Source of the DNA: Methanohalophilus mahii DSM 5219
GTDB lineage: Archaea; Halobacteriota; Methanosarcinia; Methanosarcinales; Methanosarcinaceae
Direction of reading: 5' to 3'
Length of the DNA stretch: 64,000 nucleotides
NCBI RefSeq assembly: GCF_000025865.1
Contig: NC_014002.1
Span: 1,550,001-1,614,000, forward strand
The stretch's first letter is position 1, and each line of letters starts with the position of its first letter. Made by a program: the position numbers and the translations under genes. Below are positions 25,020 through 35,613 of this stretch, one piece after another. A model generated the notes under the pieces. That model was not told the DNA's origin. It ran no database searches and was given only the letters and a program-made list of their open reading frames with translations.

Positions 25020-25925
25020 ATGAAAAAAATAGGAATACTCATAACCGATCCTGAAGACTGGACCACAAAATCTCTAATAGAAGCCGCGTCTAGCAACCGC
25101 ATTAATCCTATCCCGATTAATCTTGCAGATGCAGAAGTGACTATCGGGACAAACATAACCTATCACGCAGGTAAAATTAACCTGCATGATCTTGATGCCA
25201 TCATTGTGAGGGATGCCGGCGGAGGCAATGGGGAAGGAGTCATTTTCAGGTTTGACATTTTACGCCAGTTGGAAAGCTGTGGGATACCTGTTATCAATTC
25301 ACCGGCATCAATCCAGAATGCAGCAAACAAATATCATGCTACATACCTTCTGGCAGAAGCAAATATACCGGTACCTCCTACAAAAGGTGTTCAGGATATA
25401 GAAAATGCCATGAATGCCCTGGAATCATTCGGGGATGCTATCATCAAGCCCTTATTCGGGTATAAAGGCATGGGAATATCCAGAATCAAGAATGGACAAC
25501 TAATCCTTCCTGATGGGAATTTGGATGATACACCGGCAAGGGAATTTGTGAGCAGGATGATGAATGAGAGGAAGATGTTATACATCCAGAAATATATAGC
25601 AAATCCCGGCAGGGACATACGTGCCTTTGTTGTTGGGGATGAAGTAATCGGGGCCATCTACAGAAAAGCGGAAAAGGGATGGTTAAACAATCTCAGCCAG
25701 GGTGGAAATACTGAAAAATGTATGCTGGAAAAAGAGCAGGAAGAACTCTGTATCCGTGCATGTGAAAAAATAGGGGCCGAATATGCAGGAGTGGACCTGA
25801 TAGAAGGAAAAGACGGTAACATGGTGCTGGAAGTCAATGCAACTCCTTCCGGGGCAGGTATTTATAGAACATGGGGAATAAATCCGGCAGAGAAGATAAT
25901 AGACCACCTTATGGAAAGACTCTGA
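25020..25925 (+). CDS. mptN: RimK-type ATP-grasp ligase, probably H4MPT:glutamate ligase
   Basis: A 301-aa ATP-grasp enzyme of the RimK family: NSPASIQNAANKYHATYLLAEANIPVPPT, the lysine loop AIIKPLFGYKGMGISR, the metal-binding DLIEGKDGNMVLEVNATPSG. Methanosarcinales add glutamate to tetrahydromethanopterin with MptN, a RimK relative of this length, so that role is the best guess; CofF-type F420 ligase is the alternative. No ribosome binding site is seen at the ATG. It is followed closely by pth2. Confidence 0.65.
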   Translation: MKKIGILITDPEDWTTKSLIEAASSNRINPIPINLADAEVTIGTNITYHAGKINLHDLDAIIVRDAGGGNGEGVIFRFDILRQLESCGIPVINSPASIQNAANKYHATYLLAEANIPVPPTKGVQDIENAMNALESFGDAIIKPLFGYKGMGISRIKNGQLILPDGNLDDTPAREFVSRMMNERKMLYIQKYIANPGRDIRAFVVGDEVIGAIYRKAEKGWLNNLSQGGNTEKCMLEKEQEELCIRACEKIGAEYAGVDLIEGKDGNMVLEVNATPSGAGIYRTWGINPAEKIIDHLMERL

Positions 25926-25951
25926 CCTGATTTCCTAAAGAGGACGTTGAA

Positions 25952-26299
25952 ATGTTTACCTACAAACAATGTATTGTGATCCGACAGGACCTGAAATTAT
26001 CAAAGGGAAAACTTGCAGTACAGGTGGCCCATGCAGCAGTGTCAGCATCCGAGAAGGCAGATTCCAGAATATATTCAAAATGGAAAGCCGAAGGACAGAA
26101 GAAAGTAGTGCTCAAAGTGCCCGCCGAAAGGGACCTTTATGAGTTGAGGGAAATCGCCCGGGCCCAGAACATTCCAACCGCCCTGATACAGGATGCCGGC
26201 CTGACCGAGATAAAGCCGGGCACTGTCACTGCTCTTGGCATAGGGCCCGCAACAAACGAAGATATAGAACGTATTACCGGTTCCCTGAAATTGCTTTAA
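25952..26299 (+). CDS. pth2: Peptidyl-tRNA hydrolase, archaeal type
   Basis: A 115-aa Pth2: KQCIVIRQDLKLSKGKLAVQVAHAAVSA, then GQKKVVLKV, and the C-terminal DAGLTEIKPGTVTALGIGPATNEDIERITG, all diagnostic. It releases peptides from stalled peptidyl-tRNA. AGAGGAC precedes the ATG. It heads a tight run with the transglutaminase-like gene and truD. Confidence 0.95.
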   Translation: MFTYKQCIVIRQDLKLSKGKLAVQVAHAAVSASEKADSRIYSKWKAEGQKKVVLKVPAERDLYELREIARAQNIPTALIQDAGLTEIKPGTVTALGIGPATNEDIERITGSLKLL

Positions 26300-26310
26300 A
26301 GGATGATACA

Positions 26311-27453
26311 ATGGGGAAAAAGGGGTTCATTTTACTGGTAGCCCTGATTGGCATACTTGTCTATATCGGCGGCCAGAATCCGGAAATTCTGCAGGAAAAA
26401 ATTCCTATACCCGCTGACAGGAGTATGGAAACTGCCTACGAACTCGATACACAAACCCTGACATACCCACAGGTAAACATTCTTGATCAAAAATATGACG
26501 AAAAACCCACCCAAAGTAATATACTGTCCCCGGGCTACAGCATATCAAGTGCTTACAGTTATGGTGAACCTGTCCGGAAAAATACCGGTATGCTCAAAAT
26601 GACCATCACAAATACGGGAAATAGTGAAATTTACGTATATGGATACGGCCTCCGGCCGGCAAGTGGAAGTGGCATATTCGATTTTGAAAGTGGATACCTG
26701 ATACCTCCGGGAGAACAAAAAGAACTGGGATATGCCTGTTTTGACGTACCCGACAAAATGACAATAAAACTAGAGCCTTTTATAAAGATAATGGCAGCTT
26801 CCGAATCGGGTAAATGGCACGATTATGGGATGCAGAATTTTGACACAATTGAAATCAAAACCCGGGCGGCTGCAGCAGAAGTGAATCCACAATATACGTA
26901 CAACCCGGCCTATCTTTTCGAAAAGATAAACTCCCTTGTCAATTCATCCGATCCACAGGTCAGAAGCAAAGCTGCAAAAGCAGCAAAAGAATATCCCGGC
27001 AAATACAATATTTACCAGGTATGTGCCCTCTATGATAATTTAATAGAAGATGTGGATTATATCAGCGATCCAAGGGGATCGGATTACTGGGTCGGGCCGG
27101 GTGAGACCCTGGAAATCGGGGCAGGAGATTGTGATGATTACGCCATCACAATGGCTTCCCTGGTAGAAGCAATTGGGGGCACATCCCGGATATACCTGAC
27201 CGAAACACATGCCTATGCGGCAGTTTACATAGGAACAGAGGAAGACCTCGATCGTATCTCGGGGGCCATGGAGCAATACTACGGATGTGTGCCCATATAT
27301 TATGCAACCGACAAATATGGTTGCTGGTTACTTCTTGACCCCTCGGCAGGCATGTATGCAGGAAGCCTGCCGGTGGAAACCGCTCCCACAGAAAACGGCT
27401 GGACATACACCAGGCAAACAAATGTAACAGTAATAGATATTGCCGCAAGATGA
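26311..27453 (+). CDS. Membrane-anchored transglutaminase-like protein
   Basis: A 380-aa protein with an N-terminal signal anchor (FILLVALIGILVYIGG), a beta-rich domain (about 80-190) and a transglutaminase-like domain with the catalytic triad: Cys in GAGDCDDYAI, His in TETHAYAAV and Asp in LLDPSAG. It probably acts outside the cell. It sits between pth2 and truD with gaps of about ten bases, so it is co-transcribed with RNA genes although its role looks unrelated. AAGGATGAT precedes the ATG. Confidence 0.75.
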   Translation: MGKKGFILLVALIGILVYIGGQNPEILQEKIPIPADRSMETAYELDTQTLTYPQVNILDQKYDEKPTQSNILSPGYSISSAYSYGEPVRKNTGMLKMTITNTGNSEIYVYGYGLRPASGSGIFDFESGYLIPPGEQKELGYACFDVPDKMTIKLEPFIKIMAASESGKWHDYGMQNFDTIEIKTRAAAAEVNPQYTYNPAYLFEKINSLVNSSDPQVRSKAAKAAKEYPGKYNIYQVCALYDNLIEDVDYISDPRGSDYWVGPGETLEIGAGDCDDYAITMASLVEAIGGTSRIYLTETHAYAAVYIGTEEDLDRISGAMEQYYGCVPIYYATDKYGCWLLLDPSAGMYAGSLPVETAPTENGWTYTRQTNVTVIDIAAR

Positions 27454-27462
27454 GGATTATCC

Positions 27463-28779
27463 ATGCAAGTGCCTGATATAGAAAAACAAACCGGTATCGA
27501 CCTTTATGTGACCGAAACAGAAGGTATCGGCGGAAAGTTGAAACAAATTAGTGAAGATTTTGTTGTTGAGGAAGTCACGGAGAGGGAGGAAGGCAAGGAA
27601 GGTAAATACCTGATCCTCGAACTTACGAAAAAGAACTGGGAAACCCACCACCTGATAAGGGACATGTCCCGAATTATGGGAATCAGTTCCAAAAGGTTTG
27701 GTTTTGCCGGTACCAAGGATAAAAGGGCACTTACCACCCAGCGTATAAGTATATACGACCTTGAGGCTGAAGATATTGAAAGGATAAAACTTAAAGATGT
27801 GAATTTGAAAGTACTGGGCAGCTCCAACAAAGATGTGGGATTGGGAGACCTTGTGGGAAATAAATTCAAAATCATTGTCCGGGATATTGACCTGCCAGAG
27901 GAGGAACTTGATAGCAGACTCCTGAGTATCACTTCCACAATAAGAAAGCTTGATGGAGTACCCAACTTTTTCGGGATCCAGAGATTTGGCTCCCGCCGTC
28001 CCATCACCCACCTTGTGGGAGAATCGATAGTAAGGGGAGATATTGAGAAAGCTGCAATCGATTATATTGGTTTGAGTTTTCCAGATGAGCATGAGAAAAC
28101 AAGGCTTGTGCGAGACCGTTTCTATAAGGAGCGCAACTATATTGAAAGCCTGAAAGAATATCCGGTTCAGTTGCGCTACGAAAGGGCAATGATGCACTAT
28201 CTTGTGAACAATCCGGACGATTTTGCAGGAGCATTCGGAGAATTGAGTTCCAATATGCGGAATATGTTTGTCCATGCCTACCAGTCATATATCTACAATC
28301 GGATAATCTGCAGGAGAATCCGGGAAAAACTGCCCCTCAATGAAGCAATTGAAGGTGATATCGTGTGCTTTAAGAATAAACAGGGGCTGCCCGATACCTC
28401 CCGGCTTGAAACTGTAACATTCTCCAAGGTAAAAGGAATCAATAATCTGATTCGCAGAGGCAGAGCTTTTGTGACAGCCCCACTGATCGGCACATCCACC
28501 GAATTTACGAACAGCGCACCGGGCAATATAGAAAAAGAAATACTCCATGAGACAGGTGTTGAACAGAAAGATTTCCGTATTCCCGAAATCCCTCGTATCA
28601 CCTCAAAGGGCAGGCGAAGGGAAATCCTGTTGAATGTCAAACCGGCTTACACAATTGAAGATGATGAATTAAATGAAGGGAAGAAAAAAGTTATACTGGA
28701 GTTCTGCCTGCCCAAAGGAAGTTATGCGACCACCATCCTCAGGGAATACATGAAAGCAGAACCCGCAGATATGAGTTAA
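27463..28779 (+). CDS. truD: tRNA pseudouridine(13) synthase TruD
   Basis: A 438-aa Tru[17 protein letters not shown], the catalytic region [14 protein letters not shown] (Asp in TKD), [31 protein letters not shown], and [11 protein letters not shown]. It makes pseudouridine 13 in tRNA. GAGGAT precedes the ATG. Its end overlaps the convergent pyrG end by four bases. Confidence 0.92.
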   Translation: MQVPDIEKQTGIDLYVTETEGIGGKLKQISEDFVVEEVTEREEGKEGKYLILELTKKNWETHHLIRDMSRIMGISSKRFGFAGTKDKRALTTQRISIYDLEAEDIERIKLKDVNLKVLGSSNKDVGLGDLVGNKFKIIVRDIDLPEEELDSRLLSITSTIRKLDGVPNFFGIQRFGSRRPITHLVGESIVRGDIEKAAIDYIGLSFPDEHEKTRLVRDRFYKERNYIESLKEYPVQLRYERAMMHYLVNNPDDFAGAFGELSSNMRNMFVHAYQSYIYNRIICRRIREKLPLNEAIEGDIVCFKNKQGLPDTSRLETVTFSKVKGINNLIRRGRAFVTAPLIGTSTEFTNSAPGNIEKEILHETGVEQKDFRIPEIPRITSKGRRREILLNVKPAYTIEDDELNEGKKKVILEFCLPKGSYATTILREYMKAEPADMS

Positions 28780-30365
28780 TTATTTTTCTTAAACATTGCT
28801 TCCACAAAGGCCCTGAAAGGAGGAGAGGGCCTGCCGGGTCTTGAACGAAATTCGGGATGGAACTGGGAAGCAAAGAAAAAACTATGGGAAGGTATTTCGG
28901 CTATTTCCATACGATTGCGATTCTTGCCTGAAAATACCATTCCCTTCTCCTCCAGCCGATCTACAAAATTGGGATTTACCTCATAGCGGTGACGATGGCG
29001 CTCGACTATGGTATCTGTTCCATAGATTTTTTCTGCCAGTGAACCTTTTTTGAGAATGGCTTCATAATCCCCCAGTCTCATTGTGGCACCCATATTTACT
29101 ATATTCTCCTGTTCCGGCAAGAGATCGATTACAGGATATGGGGTATTTTCATCGAATTCGGAACTGTTGGCGTTTTCCATATCCGCTACATTACGTGCAA
29201 ACTCAATCACACACAGTTGCATGCCAAGGCACAGTCCCAGGAATGGAATATCATTTTCCCGGGCAAACTTTACCGCCTGGATCTTGCCTTCTACACCCCG
29301 TTCTCCGAAACCACCAGGAACAAGCACACCATCATACTCCTGAAGTGTATTGATTGCCGCGGGATCTTCATCAAAGGATTCCGAACTTACCCAGTCTGTC
29401 CTTACCTTGCATCCAACTTCTATTGCTGCATGTTTCAGGGATTCCCTAATGCTTAGATAGGAATCCTCAAGATTGGTATATTTCCCAACAATTGCAAGCC
29501 TGACATCCCCGGTCCCGGCATTCATTCTTTTGACCATATCTTCCCAGGCATGATCTTGCTGTTTGGCGACCAGATCGAGTCTTTGCATCATGTAACCTGT
29601 AAGTCCCTGTTCTTCCAGCAGGAGAGGGACATCATAAATATCATTTGAATCATGGGCACTTACTACAGCTTCCTTTGGAACATCACAGAAGAGGGATACT
29701 TTAGCACGGGTACTTTCATGCAGAGGGTTTTTACATCGCGCAACAATTACATCGGGAGATAAACCAAGCTGGCGCAGGTCTTTGACCGAGTGTTGTGTGG
29801 GTTTTGTTTTCTGATCACCCTGAGCATCAATAGGAACAAGGGTTACATGAAGGAATATAATGTCCTCCTCAGCTTCCTCCCTGTGCATCTGCCTGACCGC
29901 TTCAAGGAACGGCATACTTTCAATGTCACCCACTGTACCTCCGACTTCAATCAGACAGATATCAGCACCACTTTTGGCTGCAACCCTACGAATACGGTCC
30001 TTTATTTCATTGGTTATATGAGGAATGATCTGCACTGTCTTACCAAGATATTCACCCCTTCTTTCCTTTTCAATAACAGACTGGTATATCTTACCGGTAG
30101 TCAGGTTATGGTCCCATGTTAGTTCAGTATCAAGATACCGTTCGTAGTTACCCAGATCAAGATCTACTTCACCGCCGTCTTTCAGCACATAAACTTCACC
30201 GTGCTGGAAAGGACTCATAGTACCAGCATCAATATTGATATAAGGATCTATTTTGATGGCGGTTACCTTATGTCCCTTGTTTTTCAGGTTCCGTCCTACA
30301 GAAGCAGCAGTAATCCCCTTACCGAGACCACTCATAACACCGCCTGTGATTATAATATATTTCAT
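28776..30365 (-). CDS. pyrG: CTP synthase
   Basis: A 529-aa CTP synthase: [25 protein letters not shown] synthetase loop, [18 protein letters not shown], and the class I glutaminase domain [21 protein letters not shown] (nucleophile Cys) and the C-terminal [12 protein letters not shown] His/Glu pair. It converts UTP to CTP with glutamine. GAGGT lies ahead of the ATG. Convergent with truD. Confidence 0.95.
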   Translation of the reverse strand: MKYIIITGGVMSGLGKGITAASVGRNLKNKGHKVTAIKIDPYINIDAGTMSPFQHGEVYVLKDGGEVDLDLGNYERYLDTELTWDHNLTTGKIYQSVIEKERRGEYLGKTVQIIPHITNEIKDRIRRVAAKSGADICLIEVGGTVGDIESMPFLEAVRQMHREEAEEDIIFLHVTLVPIDAQGDQKTKPTQHSVKDLRQLGLSPDVIVARCKNPLHESTRAKVSLFCDVPKEAVVSAHDSNDIYDVPLLLEEQGLTGYMMQRLDLVAKQQDHAWEDMVKRMNAGTGDVRLAIVGKYTNLEDSYLSIRESLKHAAIEVGCKVRTDWVSSESFDEDPAAINTLQEYDGVLVPGGFGERGVEGKIQAVKFARENDIPFLGLCLGMQLCVIEFARNVADMENANSSEFDENTPYPVIDLLPEQENIVNMGATMRLGDYEAILKKGSLAEKIYGTDTIVERHRHRYEVNPNFVDRLEEKGMVFSGKNRNRMEIAEIPSHSFFFASQFHPEFRSRPGRPSPPFRAFVEAMFKKNN

Positions 30366-30378
30366 TCTGAATACCTCG

Positions 30379-31035
30379 TTATTTCCTGAAAACAGGTAGT
30401 TTGGTTAACATATAAGCAAATAATAAAGTCAGAAGAATAGCTATCGCCAGAGATGTATAAAAACTGGTTGAAAAACCAGCAGGATTTAGGTTAACAGATG
30501 ATATTACATAATAGGCACCAAAGAGGAAACCAATTAACATGAACAGAAGGATGACTAATTTAATATCATCTGGAGTGATGGATTTCTTAAGGAACTGGCC
30601 AAAATCCATGCTCCATTTAGCCTTTGATGCAGAAGAAGGGGGTGAAGGAATATGGACAGATTCAATTTTCGATTCTTCCTCTACCGGAATTCGTACGTTG
30701 TCCTTCTGTCCTATGTTTATAGCAAATGATTCTGTTTTGGAGCCATATCCCATGGTAACAAAAATTGTGCCACTACTGAATACCCGGCCATCATGAGGAA
30801 TCCTGACAACAACGGGCACGTATTCTTCATGGGTCACATAAGGATTGTCATCAAGGAAAGTTACATAACCATCCAGATTTTCTGAAATGGAAAAATTGAC
30901 ATGGGTAGGCGAACCATAGTTGATTATCACAATCTCAAAACTCTGTTCCCCACCGGGAGAGAGGGAAACCTCAACAGAAGGAATATCAAATTCAATGGAA
31001 TTTACACCAAGTCTGTTGATATGTATCTGTTGCAA
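30379..31035 (-). CDS. Membrane protein with extracellular-type beta domain
   Basis: A 218-aa protein: an N-terminal beta-rich domain ([51 protein letters not shown]) resembling archaeal Ig-like/CARDB domains, a Ser/Pro linker, then two membrane segments (about 157-178 and 187-208). The start is TTG at 31035 with GGTGAATCC ahead. It lies 15 bases behind the Trm112-like gene. A DUF7524-like family is possible; function unknown. Confidence 0.6.
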   Translation of the reverse strand: MQQIHINRLGVNSIEFDIPSVEVSLSPGGEQSFEIVIINYGSPTHVNFSISENLDGYVTFLDDNPYVTHEEYVPVVVRIPHDGRVFSSGTIFVTMGYGSKTESFAINIGQKDNVRIPVEEESKIESVHIPSPPSSASKAKWSMDFGQFLKKSITPDDIKLVILLFMLIGFLFGAYYVISSVNLNPAGFSTSFYTSLAIAILLTLLFAYMLTKLPVFRK

Positions 31036-31050
31036 TGCGGATTCACCTGT

Positions 31051-31233
31051 TTAGTCTCTCATTTCAGGAGGAAGCATATTGGGAATACCTTTCTCGATGG
31101 GATAATATTCGTCACATGCAGCACAATAGAGGGTACCACTAATAACCTCTTCCCCTTCATCACTACTTATATTTAGAACTAGCTCCCCTTTGCACAGGGG
31201 ACAGGCAAGGATGTTCATCATTTCTTTTTTCAT
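31051..31233 (-). CDS. Trm112-like zinc-finger protein
   Basis: A 60-aa protein (MKKEMMNILACPLCKGELVL) with CPLC and CAAC knuckles and the C-terminal YYPIEKGIPNMLPPEMRD typical of Trm112. In archaea Trm112 activates several RNA and protein methyltransferases. The ATG at 31233 follows GGAGATGTGA and matches the family start; a 13-codon longer frame is less likely. Confidence 0.8.
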   Translation of the reverse strand: MKKEMMNILACPLCKGELVLNISSDEGEEVISGTLYCAACDEYYPIEKGIPNMLPPEMRD

Positions 31234-31337
31234 GACATTCACATCTCCAGATATTATTACTAATAATATCAAACTTCTGGTATTAATACAAACGGAGATA
31301 AATAGATTAATTTACAGGGATTCCTATCTAAAGTGAT

Positions 31338-32276
31338 ATGATTGACCTGCTATTAAGGGTTCTTGATTTTGCATTTCCCATACTTATAATGATCTTTATA
31401 GGATTATGGGGTGCCGGACTCCTTATAGAACTGGGGCTGATGAAAAAATTATCCCGCCTCGCAAGACCTCTGCTCAAGCACACCAATCTGCCCGAGTCCT
31501 GTGGAAGTGCTTTTTTAGTTGCTATCGGATCAACTGCTGCTGCGAACAGCATGGTAGTCCAGGCAAAGGATAAAGGGTGTGTTAATGACAGGGAAGCAAT
31601 ACTATGTGCCATCCTCAACAGTACACCTGCTTATGTAAGAGGGATCATAACGTATCAGATCCCCATAATAATACCTGCACTGGGACCTGTAGTCGGTGGA
31701 TTCTACGTGATGGTATTCATTATATCAGCCGTTGTGAAGTTTTCAGTTGTTATAATCCTGAGTAAATTCTGGATAAAGGAACAAAATAACTGTACACTGG
31801 ATGACGAACACAACGGGAATAGACCTCCGCTAAAGGAGGCAATGAAAACAAGTTTCAAAAAAGAAAAGAAACTTTTCTTCAAGATCGCCACAATATACCT
31901 GGGCATGACCACCCTTGTTTTTGCACTGAGGAAAAGAGGCTTTTTTGAAATATTCAGTGTGCTGCCTCTGGCTGACCTATTTGGTATACCCTCAGAAAGC
32001 ATCATCCCCCTTACAACTTATATTGCCAGTCCAATATTGGGAGTGTCATTGCTTGGTCCCATGATAGGGGAGGGTAGTATATCCTACCTGCAGGCCATGA
32101 TCGTCATAATGCTTGGAAGTATGTTCATGCTGCCGATATTCAGTATAAAGACTCTGCTGCCAAGATATATTTCTATATTCGGCCCGAAACTTGGCGTGAA
32201 AATAGTAACAATATCAACCGGAATGAGTATTCTAATACGATTTACGATACTGATTATACTACTCAGTATAGTTTAA
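31338..32276 (+). CDS. Nucleoside-recognition (gate) domain membrane protein
   Basis: A 312-aa membrane protein with about eight hydrophobic segments and two gate-type repeats (FIGLWGAGLLIELGLMKKLSRLARPLL; SFAFLVAIGSTAAANSMVV region; PILGVSLLGPMIGEGSISYLQAM). These domains occur in nucleoside transporters, FeoB and SpmA-like proteins; the substrate here is unknown. It converges on the fpo operon with a shared terminator-like hairpin between. Confidence 0.72.
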   Translation: MIDLLLRVLDFAFPILIMIFIGLWGAGLLIELGLMKKLSRLARPLLKHTNLPESCGSAFLVAIGSTAAANSMVVQAKDKGCVNDREAILCAILNSTPAYVRGIITYQIPIIIPALGPVVGGFYVMVFIISAVVKFSVVIILSKFWIKEQNNCTLDDEHNGNRPPLKEAMKTSFKKEKKLFFKIATIYLGMTTLVFALRKRGFFEIFSVLPLADLFGIPSESIIPLTTYIASPILGVSLLGPMIGEGSISYLQAMIVIMLGSMFMLPIFSIKTLLPRYISIFGPKLGVKIVTISTGMSILIRFTILIILLSIV

Positions 32277-32288
32277 AAAAAAGAAGAG

Positions 32289-32308
32289 AAAGGGGAAGAT
32301 TCCCCTTT
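32289..32308. terminator. Bidirectional terminator-like hairpin
   Basis: A perfect stem AAAGGGGAA / TTCCCCTTT (32289-32297 and 32300-32308), with T runs on both sides (TTTT on plus, TTTTTTTT on minus), sits between the convergent gate-protein gene and fpoO. It probably ends both transcripts. Confidence 0.6.
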
Positions 32309-32670
32309 TAATGGTGTTCTCCAAAACACTCATCTTTTCTGTCATAGGCCTCATTGCAGCTTTCAAGACATCGCCTGCAGAGATGTCTTACCTCTTCATC
32401 GTATACATTCTTGAAAGAGGGAACAAAAACCTCTACATCATAGAGCTGGCATGTGGTTCCGCACAGGTCACATTTCTCGAATTTATTGCCGGGAACGCAT
32501 TTACCTTCCTCATCACTTTTTTCGTCAAATGTGCCTTTTGCAGAATCAAGACATTTTTCGCATAGACCCTTCCAGATTCCTTCGGGATAAGAGTGTTCGA
32601 ACCGGGGTTCAAACACTTTTACCGGACAAACGGTGGGTATTGACACACCACATAGATCACAATCTGCCAT
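32308..32670 (-). CDS. fpoO: F420H2 dehydrogenase subunit FpoO
   Basis: A 120-aa cysteine-rich protein with CDLCG and CxxC pairs in two similar halves (CDLCGVSIPTVC, CEKCLD; CDLCGTTCQLYD, CRRCLES). FpoO is the last gene of the Methanosarcina fpo operon, proposed to bind a [2Fe-2S] centre, and has no counterpart in bacterial complex I. The ATG at 32670 follows the fpoN stop by one base, with GGAGG inside the end of fpoN. It ends at the terminator hairpin. Confidence 0.85.
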   Translation of the reverse strand: MADCDLCGVSIPTVCPVKVFEPRFEHSYPEGIWKGLCEKCLDSAKGTFDEKSDEEGKCVPGNKFEKCDLCGTTCQLYDVEVFVPSFKNVYDEEVRHLCRRCLESCNEAYDRKDECFGEHH

Positions 32671-32671
32671 A

Positions 32672-34123
32672 TTAGATACCTCCGACAAGTACACTGGCTG
32701 CTTGCATTGCAATTTCAACGAATGGCTCCGGCCATAAACCAATAGCCAGTACACCCACAAGGGAAATCAGAAGAGCTGCTACATAGGGAACAGGTTCAGA
32801 TACTTTTTCACCTTCATGGGGCATTGCATACATGTATCTTACAAGCCTTGCATAATAATACAGGGAAAGCGCACTATTCAAGATTGCGATTACCGCAAGC
32901 CATACCATTCCTGACTGAATGGTCGAGGAGAACAGGATGAACTTGCTCATGTAACCTGCTGTTGGCGGAATTCCTGCAAGTGCAAATACAAATACAGTAA
33001 GACACAGTGCAGTTATTGGCATTTTCTTACCCAGTCCCTTGAAGTTGTCAAGGTGGTCCGGGATTTCAGTATCCCTCTTTTCCTTTATAACCATGTAGAC
33101 TACAGCAGCAACAGCTATGAAAGCACCGGCCTTCATGAAACCGTGAGCCAGGGTATAGAGTATACCTCCGGTCAGTGCCATTGGGGTGAGGACCACAAAT
33201 GCCATTGAAATGTAGCCTGCCTGTGCAATAGAGGAGTAAGCTAGCATACGTTTTACACTTCTCTGGGACAGGGCCACTACATTACCATATGTCATGGTAA
33301 TTACTGCCAGTATCGCAAAAGCCATCCTCCAGTCCGCCTGGAGTGCCAGAAGGGCTATTATGAATACCTTGAATGCGGCAACGAATGCCATCTTCTTGGA
33401 GCCTGCGGCCAGAAGGGCCGATACAACAGAAGGTGAACCCTGGTAGGTATCCGGAGCCCACATGTGGAATGGTACAAGAGCAATCTTGAAACCAAAACCT
33501 GCTATCAGGAGTACTATTGCAAGTAATCCGATTGCGTTAGAGGTCAATACATCCATGTTCTGTGCGATACCCGGAATGGAAGTGGTACCGGTTGCACCGT
33601 AAACAAAGGATATTCCCATAAGCAACAGGGCCGCTGAGAGAGCACCCATAAGCAGGTATTTCATTGCGGCTTCGACAGAGCGGGGATTCTTCTTCTCAAA
33701 CCCGGCAAGCGCATAGGTTGCTATACTTGCCAGCTCAAAGGCCACAAAAAGAACCATGAGGTCATTGGCAGATGCCACAAACATCATACCGAAGGTGGCA
33801 AACAGCACAAGGCAATAGAAGATTTCCGTGTCTGTATTGTTTTCAATGTACTTGATAGATGCAATGGATACAATAAGAGCAACCACCAAAAACACCAGTT
33901 TAAAGAACTGGGAAAGGGGGTCTACACTCAGGGTATCGGAAAACATCAATGCTGAGGCACTGAAGTTGCCGAGCACCATTGCAAGGGCTGCCAAACAGCC
34001 CGCTGTTGCGATATAACCTAGTATGTTTTTGGATGATGAACCCATAAAAATACCAATCGTGAGTACGATCAATCCAGTCAATGCAATTATAATCTCAGGT
34101 GCAAGTAACATCAAATCTACCAT
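32672..34123 (-). CDS. fpoN: F420H2 dehydrogenase subunit FpoN
   Basis: A 483-aa NuoN-type antiporter-like subunit with about fourteen membrane segments and the conserved charged helices (ASIATYALAGFEKKN with Glu and Lys; MWAPDTYQGSPS). It forms one of three proton-translocating channels of the Fpo complex, which oxidises F420H2 and reduces methanophenazine. It lies two bases downstream of fpoM. Confidence 0.93.
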   Translation of the reverse strand: MVDLMLLAPEIIIALTGLIVLTIGIFMGSSSKNILGYIATAGCLAALAMVLGNFSASALMFSDTLSVDPLSQFFKLVFLVVALIVSIASIKYIENNTDTEIFYCLVLFATFGMMFVASANDLMVLFVAFELASIATYALAGFEKKNPRSVEAAMKYLLMGALSAALLLMGISFVYGATGTTSIPGIAQNMDVLTSNAIGLLAIVLLIAGFGFKIALVPFHMWAPDTYQGSPSVVSALLAAGSKKMAFVAAFKVFIIALLALQADWRMAFAILAVITMTYGNVVALSQRSVKRMLAYSSIAQAGYISMAFVVLTPMALTGGILYTLAHGFMKAGAFIAVAAVVYMVIKEKRDTEIPDHLDNFKGLGKKMPITALCLTVFVFALAGIPPTAGYMSKFILFSSTIQSGMVWLAVIAILNSALSLYYYARLVRYMYAMPHEGEKVSEPVPYVAALLISLVGVLAIGLWPEPFVEIAMQAASVLVGGI

Positions 34124-34125
34124 TC

Positions 34126-35613
34126 TTACACCCCCATTGCAGCCATAAGGCTGACTATTTCATTCGAACCTGTAATCATCATATCCAGCACCGGACTTGG
34201 GTTCAATCCGAAGTACAGTACCAGCAGGGCTATAACTGCCATGGAGAAGGTCTGTACATTGGACAGATCAAAGACCTCTCCGATCTTTCCATTATAGACA
34301 CCAAACATAGTTCTTTGCATTGCCCAGAGATGGTAACCAGCAGTTATGACTACACCAAACAGTGCGAGTATTACAAACGTTGGCACATTTACATAACTGA
34401 AAGTGAAAACCATGAATTCGGCGATGAAACCGGTCAAACCTGGCAATCCGAGAGATGCCATGAAAGCCAGCATCATTATAACCGCCAGTTTGGGCATTTT
34501 TGTAGCAAGACCCCCAAGATCATTGATGACCCTAGTACCGGTGGATGCCTGAATTACTCCTACGGACATGAACATTATGCTCATTATCAAACCGTGGGAA
34601 AACTGCTGGAACATTGCTCCGGAGATAGACAATGCAACAAGTCCTGCAGCTCCCAGGGCCACAAATCCCATGTGACTTACACTGGAATAGGCAACCATTC
34701 TCTTGAGATCCTTCTGGGACAGTGCCAGGAATGCACCGTACACAATACTTACAGCACCAAGCAATCCCAGGATTGTAATCATCATATCCGGGGTTCCTGT
34801 AGCAGGAAGCATTGGCAGGATTACACGGAAGATACCGTATCCGGCGATCTTGAGCAGGATGAACAGTACACTTCCGGCAGTCGGTGCCTCTGCATAAGCA
34901 TCCGGTAGCCAGGAGTGGAATGGCACTATCGGAAGTTTGACCAGGAAACCGAAGAGAAGTGCAAGGAAAATTGCATCTCTGGCAATACCTGATCCAATCA
35001 TCGGGAAATGGCTCATGAGATGGGCAATGCCCATATTTGCCACACCGGTCTGATCCCAGGCAGCAAAGTAAAGTCCGAAGATACCCAGCAGCATCACAAG
35101 GGAAGCTACATGGGTGTAAATAAAGAACTTGATTGAAGCATGCCTCTTATTCGGACCGCCCCAAATGTTCACCATGAAGAACAGTGGGATCAGTGTAAGT
35201 TCCCAGAATACATAGAAGAGGAAGAAATCCAGGGAAACGAATACACCGATAACTGCCCCCTGCATTGCCAGGATCAAGCCATAAAACCTGTTGGGAGTTG
35301 ATCTGACATCATCCCAGGTGAACAGTATTAGCAGTGGAATTACTATTGCATTGAGCAATATAAGAGGCATTGAGATACCATCGACACCAAGATGGTAATT
35401 TATACCAAGACTTGGAATCCAGCTTGCCAATTCCTCAAACTGCATCGCAGCTGATGAGCTGTCGAAGCTGAAGTACATGTAAAGGGTCAGTATCAGGGTG
35501 ATAAGTGTACCCATAAGGGCCACCACACGAGCTTGCTCCCTTGTTTTCGTAAGGAATGCAAATGCTGAGAACAATAGCGGAATCAGCACTATTAGGGATA
35601 ATACCGGCAACAT
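34126..35613 (-). CDS. fpoM: F420H2 dehydrogenase subunit FpoM
   Basis: A 495-aa NuoM-type antiporter-like membrane subunit; the conserved FWELTLIPLFFM and PFHSWLPDAYAEAPTAGS motifs are present. The start overlaps the fpoL stop by one base (TAATG). Proton translocation channel of Fpo. Confidence 0.94.
   Translation of the reverse strand: MLPVLSLIVLIPLLFSAFAFLTKTREQARVVALMGTLITLILTLYMYFSFDSSSAAMQFEELASWIPSLGINYHLGVDGISMPLILLNAIVIPLLILFTWDDVRSTPNRFYGLILAMQGAVIGVFVSLDFFLFYVFWELTLIPLFFMVNIWGGPNKRHASIKFFIYTHVASLVMLLGIFGLYFAAWDQTGVANMGIAHLMSHFPMIGSGIARDAIFLALLFGFLVKLPIVPFHSWLPDAYAEAPTAGSVLFILLKIAGYGIFRVILPMLPATGTPDMMITILGLLGAVSIVYGAFLALSQKDLKRMVAYSSVSHMGFVALGAAGLVALSISGAMFQQFSHGLIMSIMFMSVGVIQASTGTRVINDLGGLATKMPKLAVIMMLAFMASLGLPGLTGFIAEFMVFTFSYVNVPTFVILALFGVVITAGYHLWAMQRTMFGVYNGKIGEVFDLSNVQTFSMAVIALLVLYFGLNPSPVLDMMITGSNEIVSLMAAMGV

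Noticed and set aside
34099-34908. Long plus-strand frames opposite the fpo genes (also 36312-36875 and 39235-40071)
   Set aside because: Antisense shadows of conserved membrane subunits, with His/Tyr/Cys-rich composition typical of reverse-frame noise.
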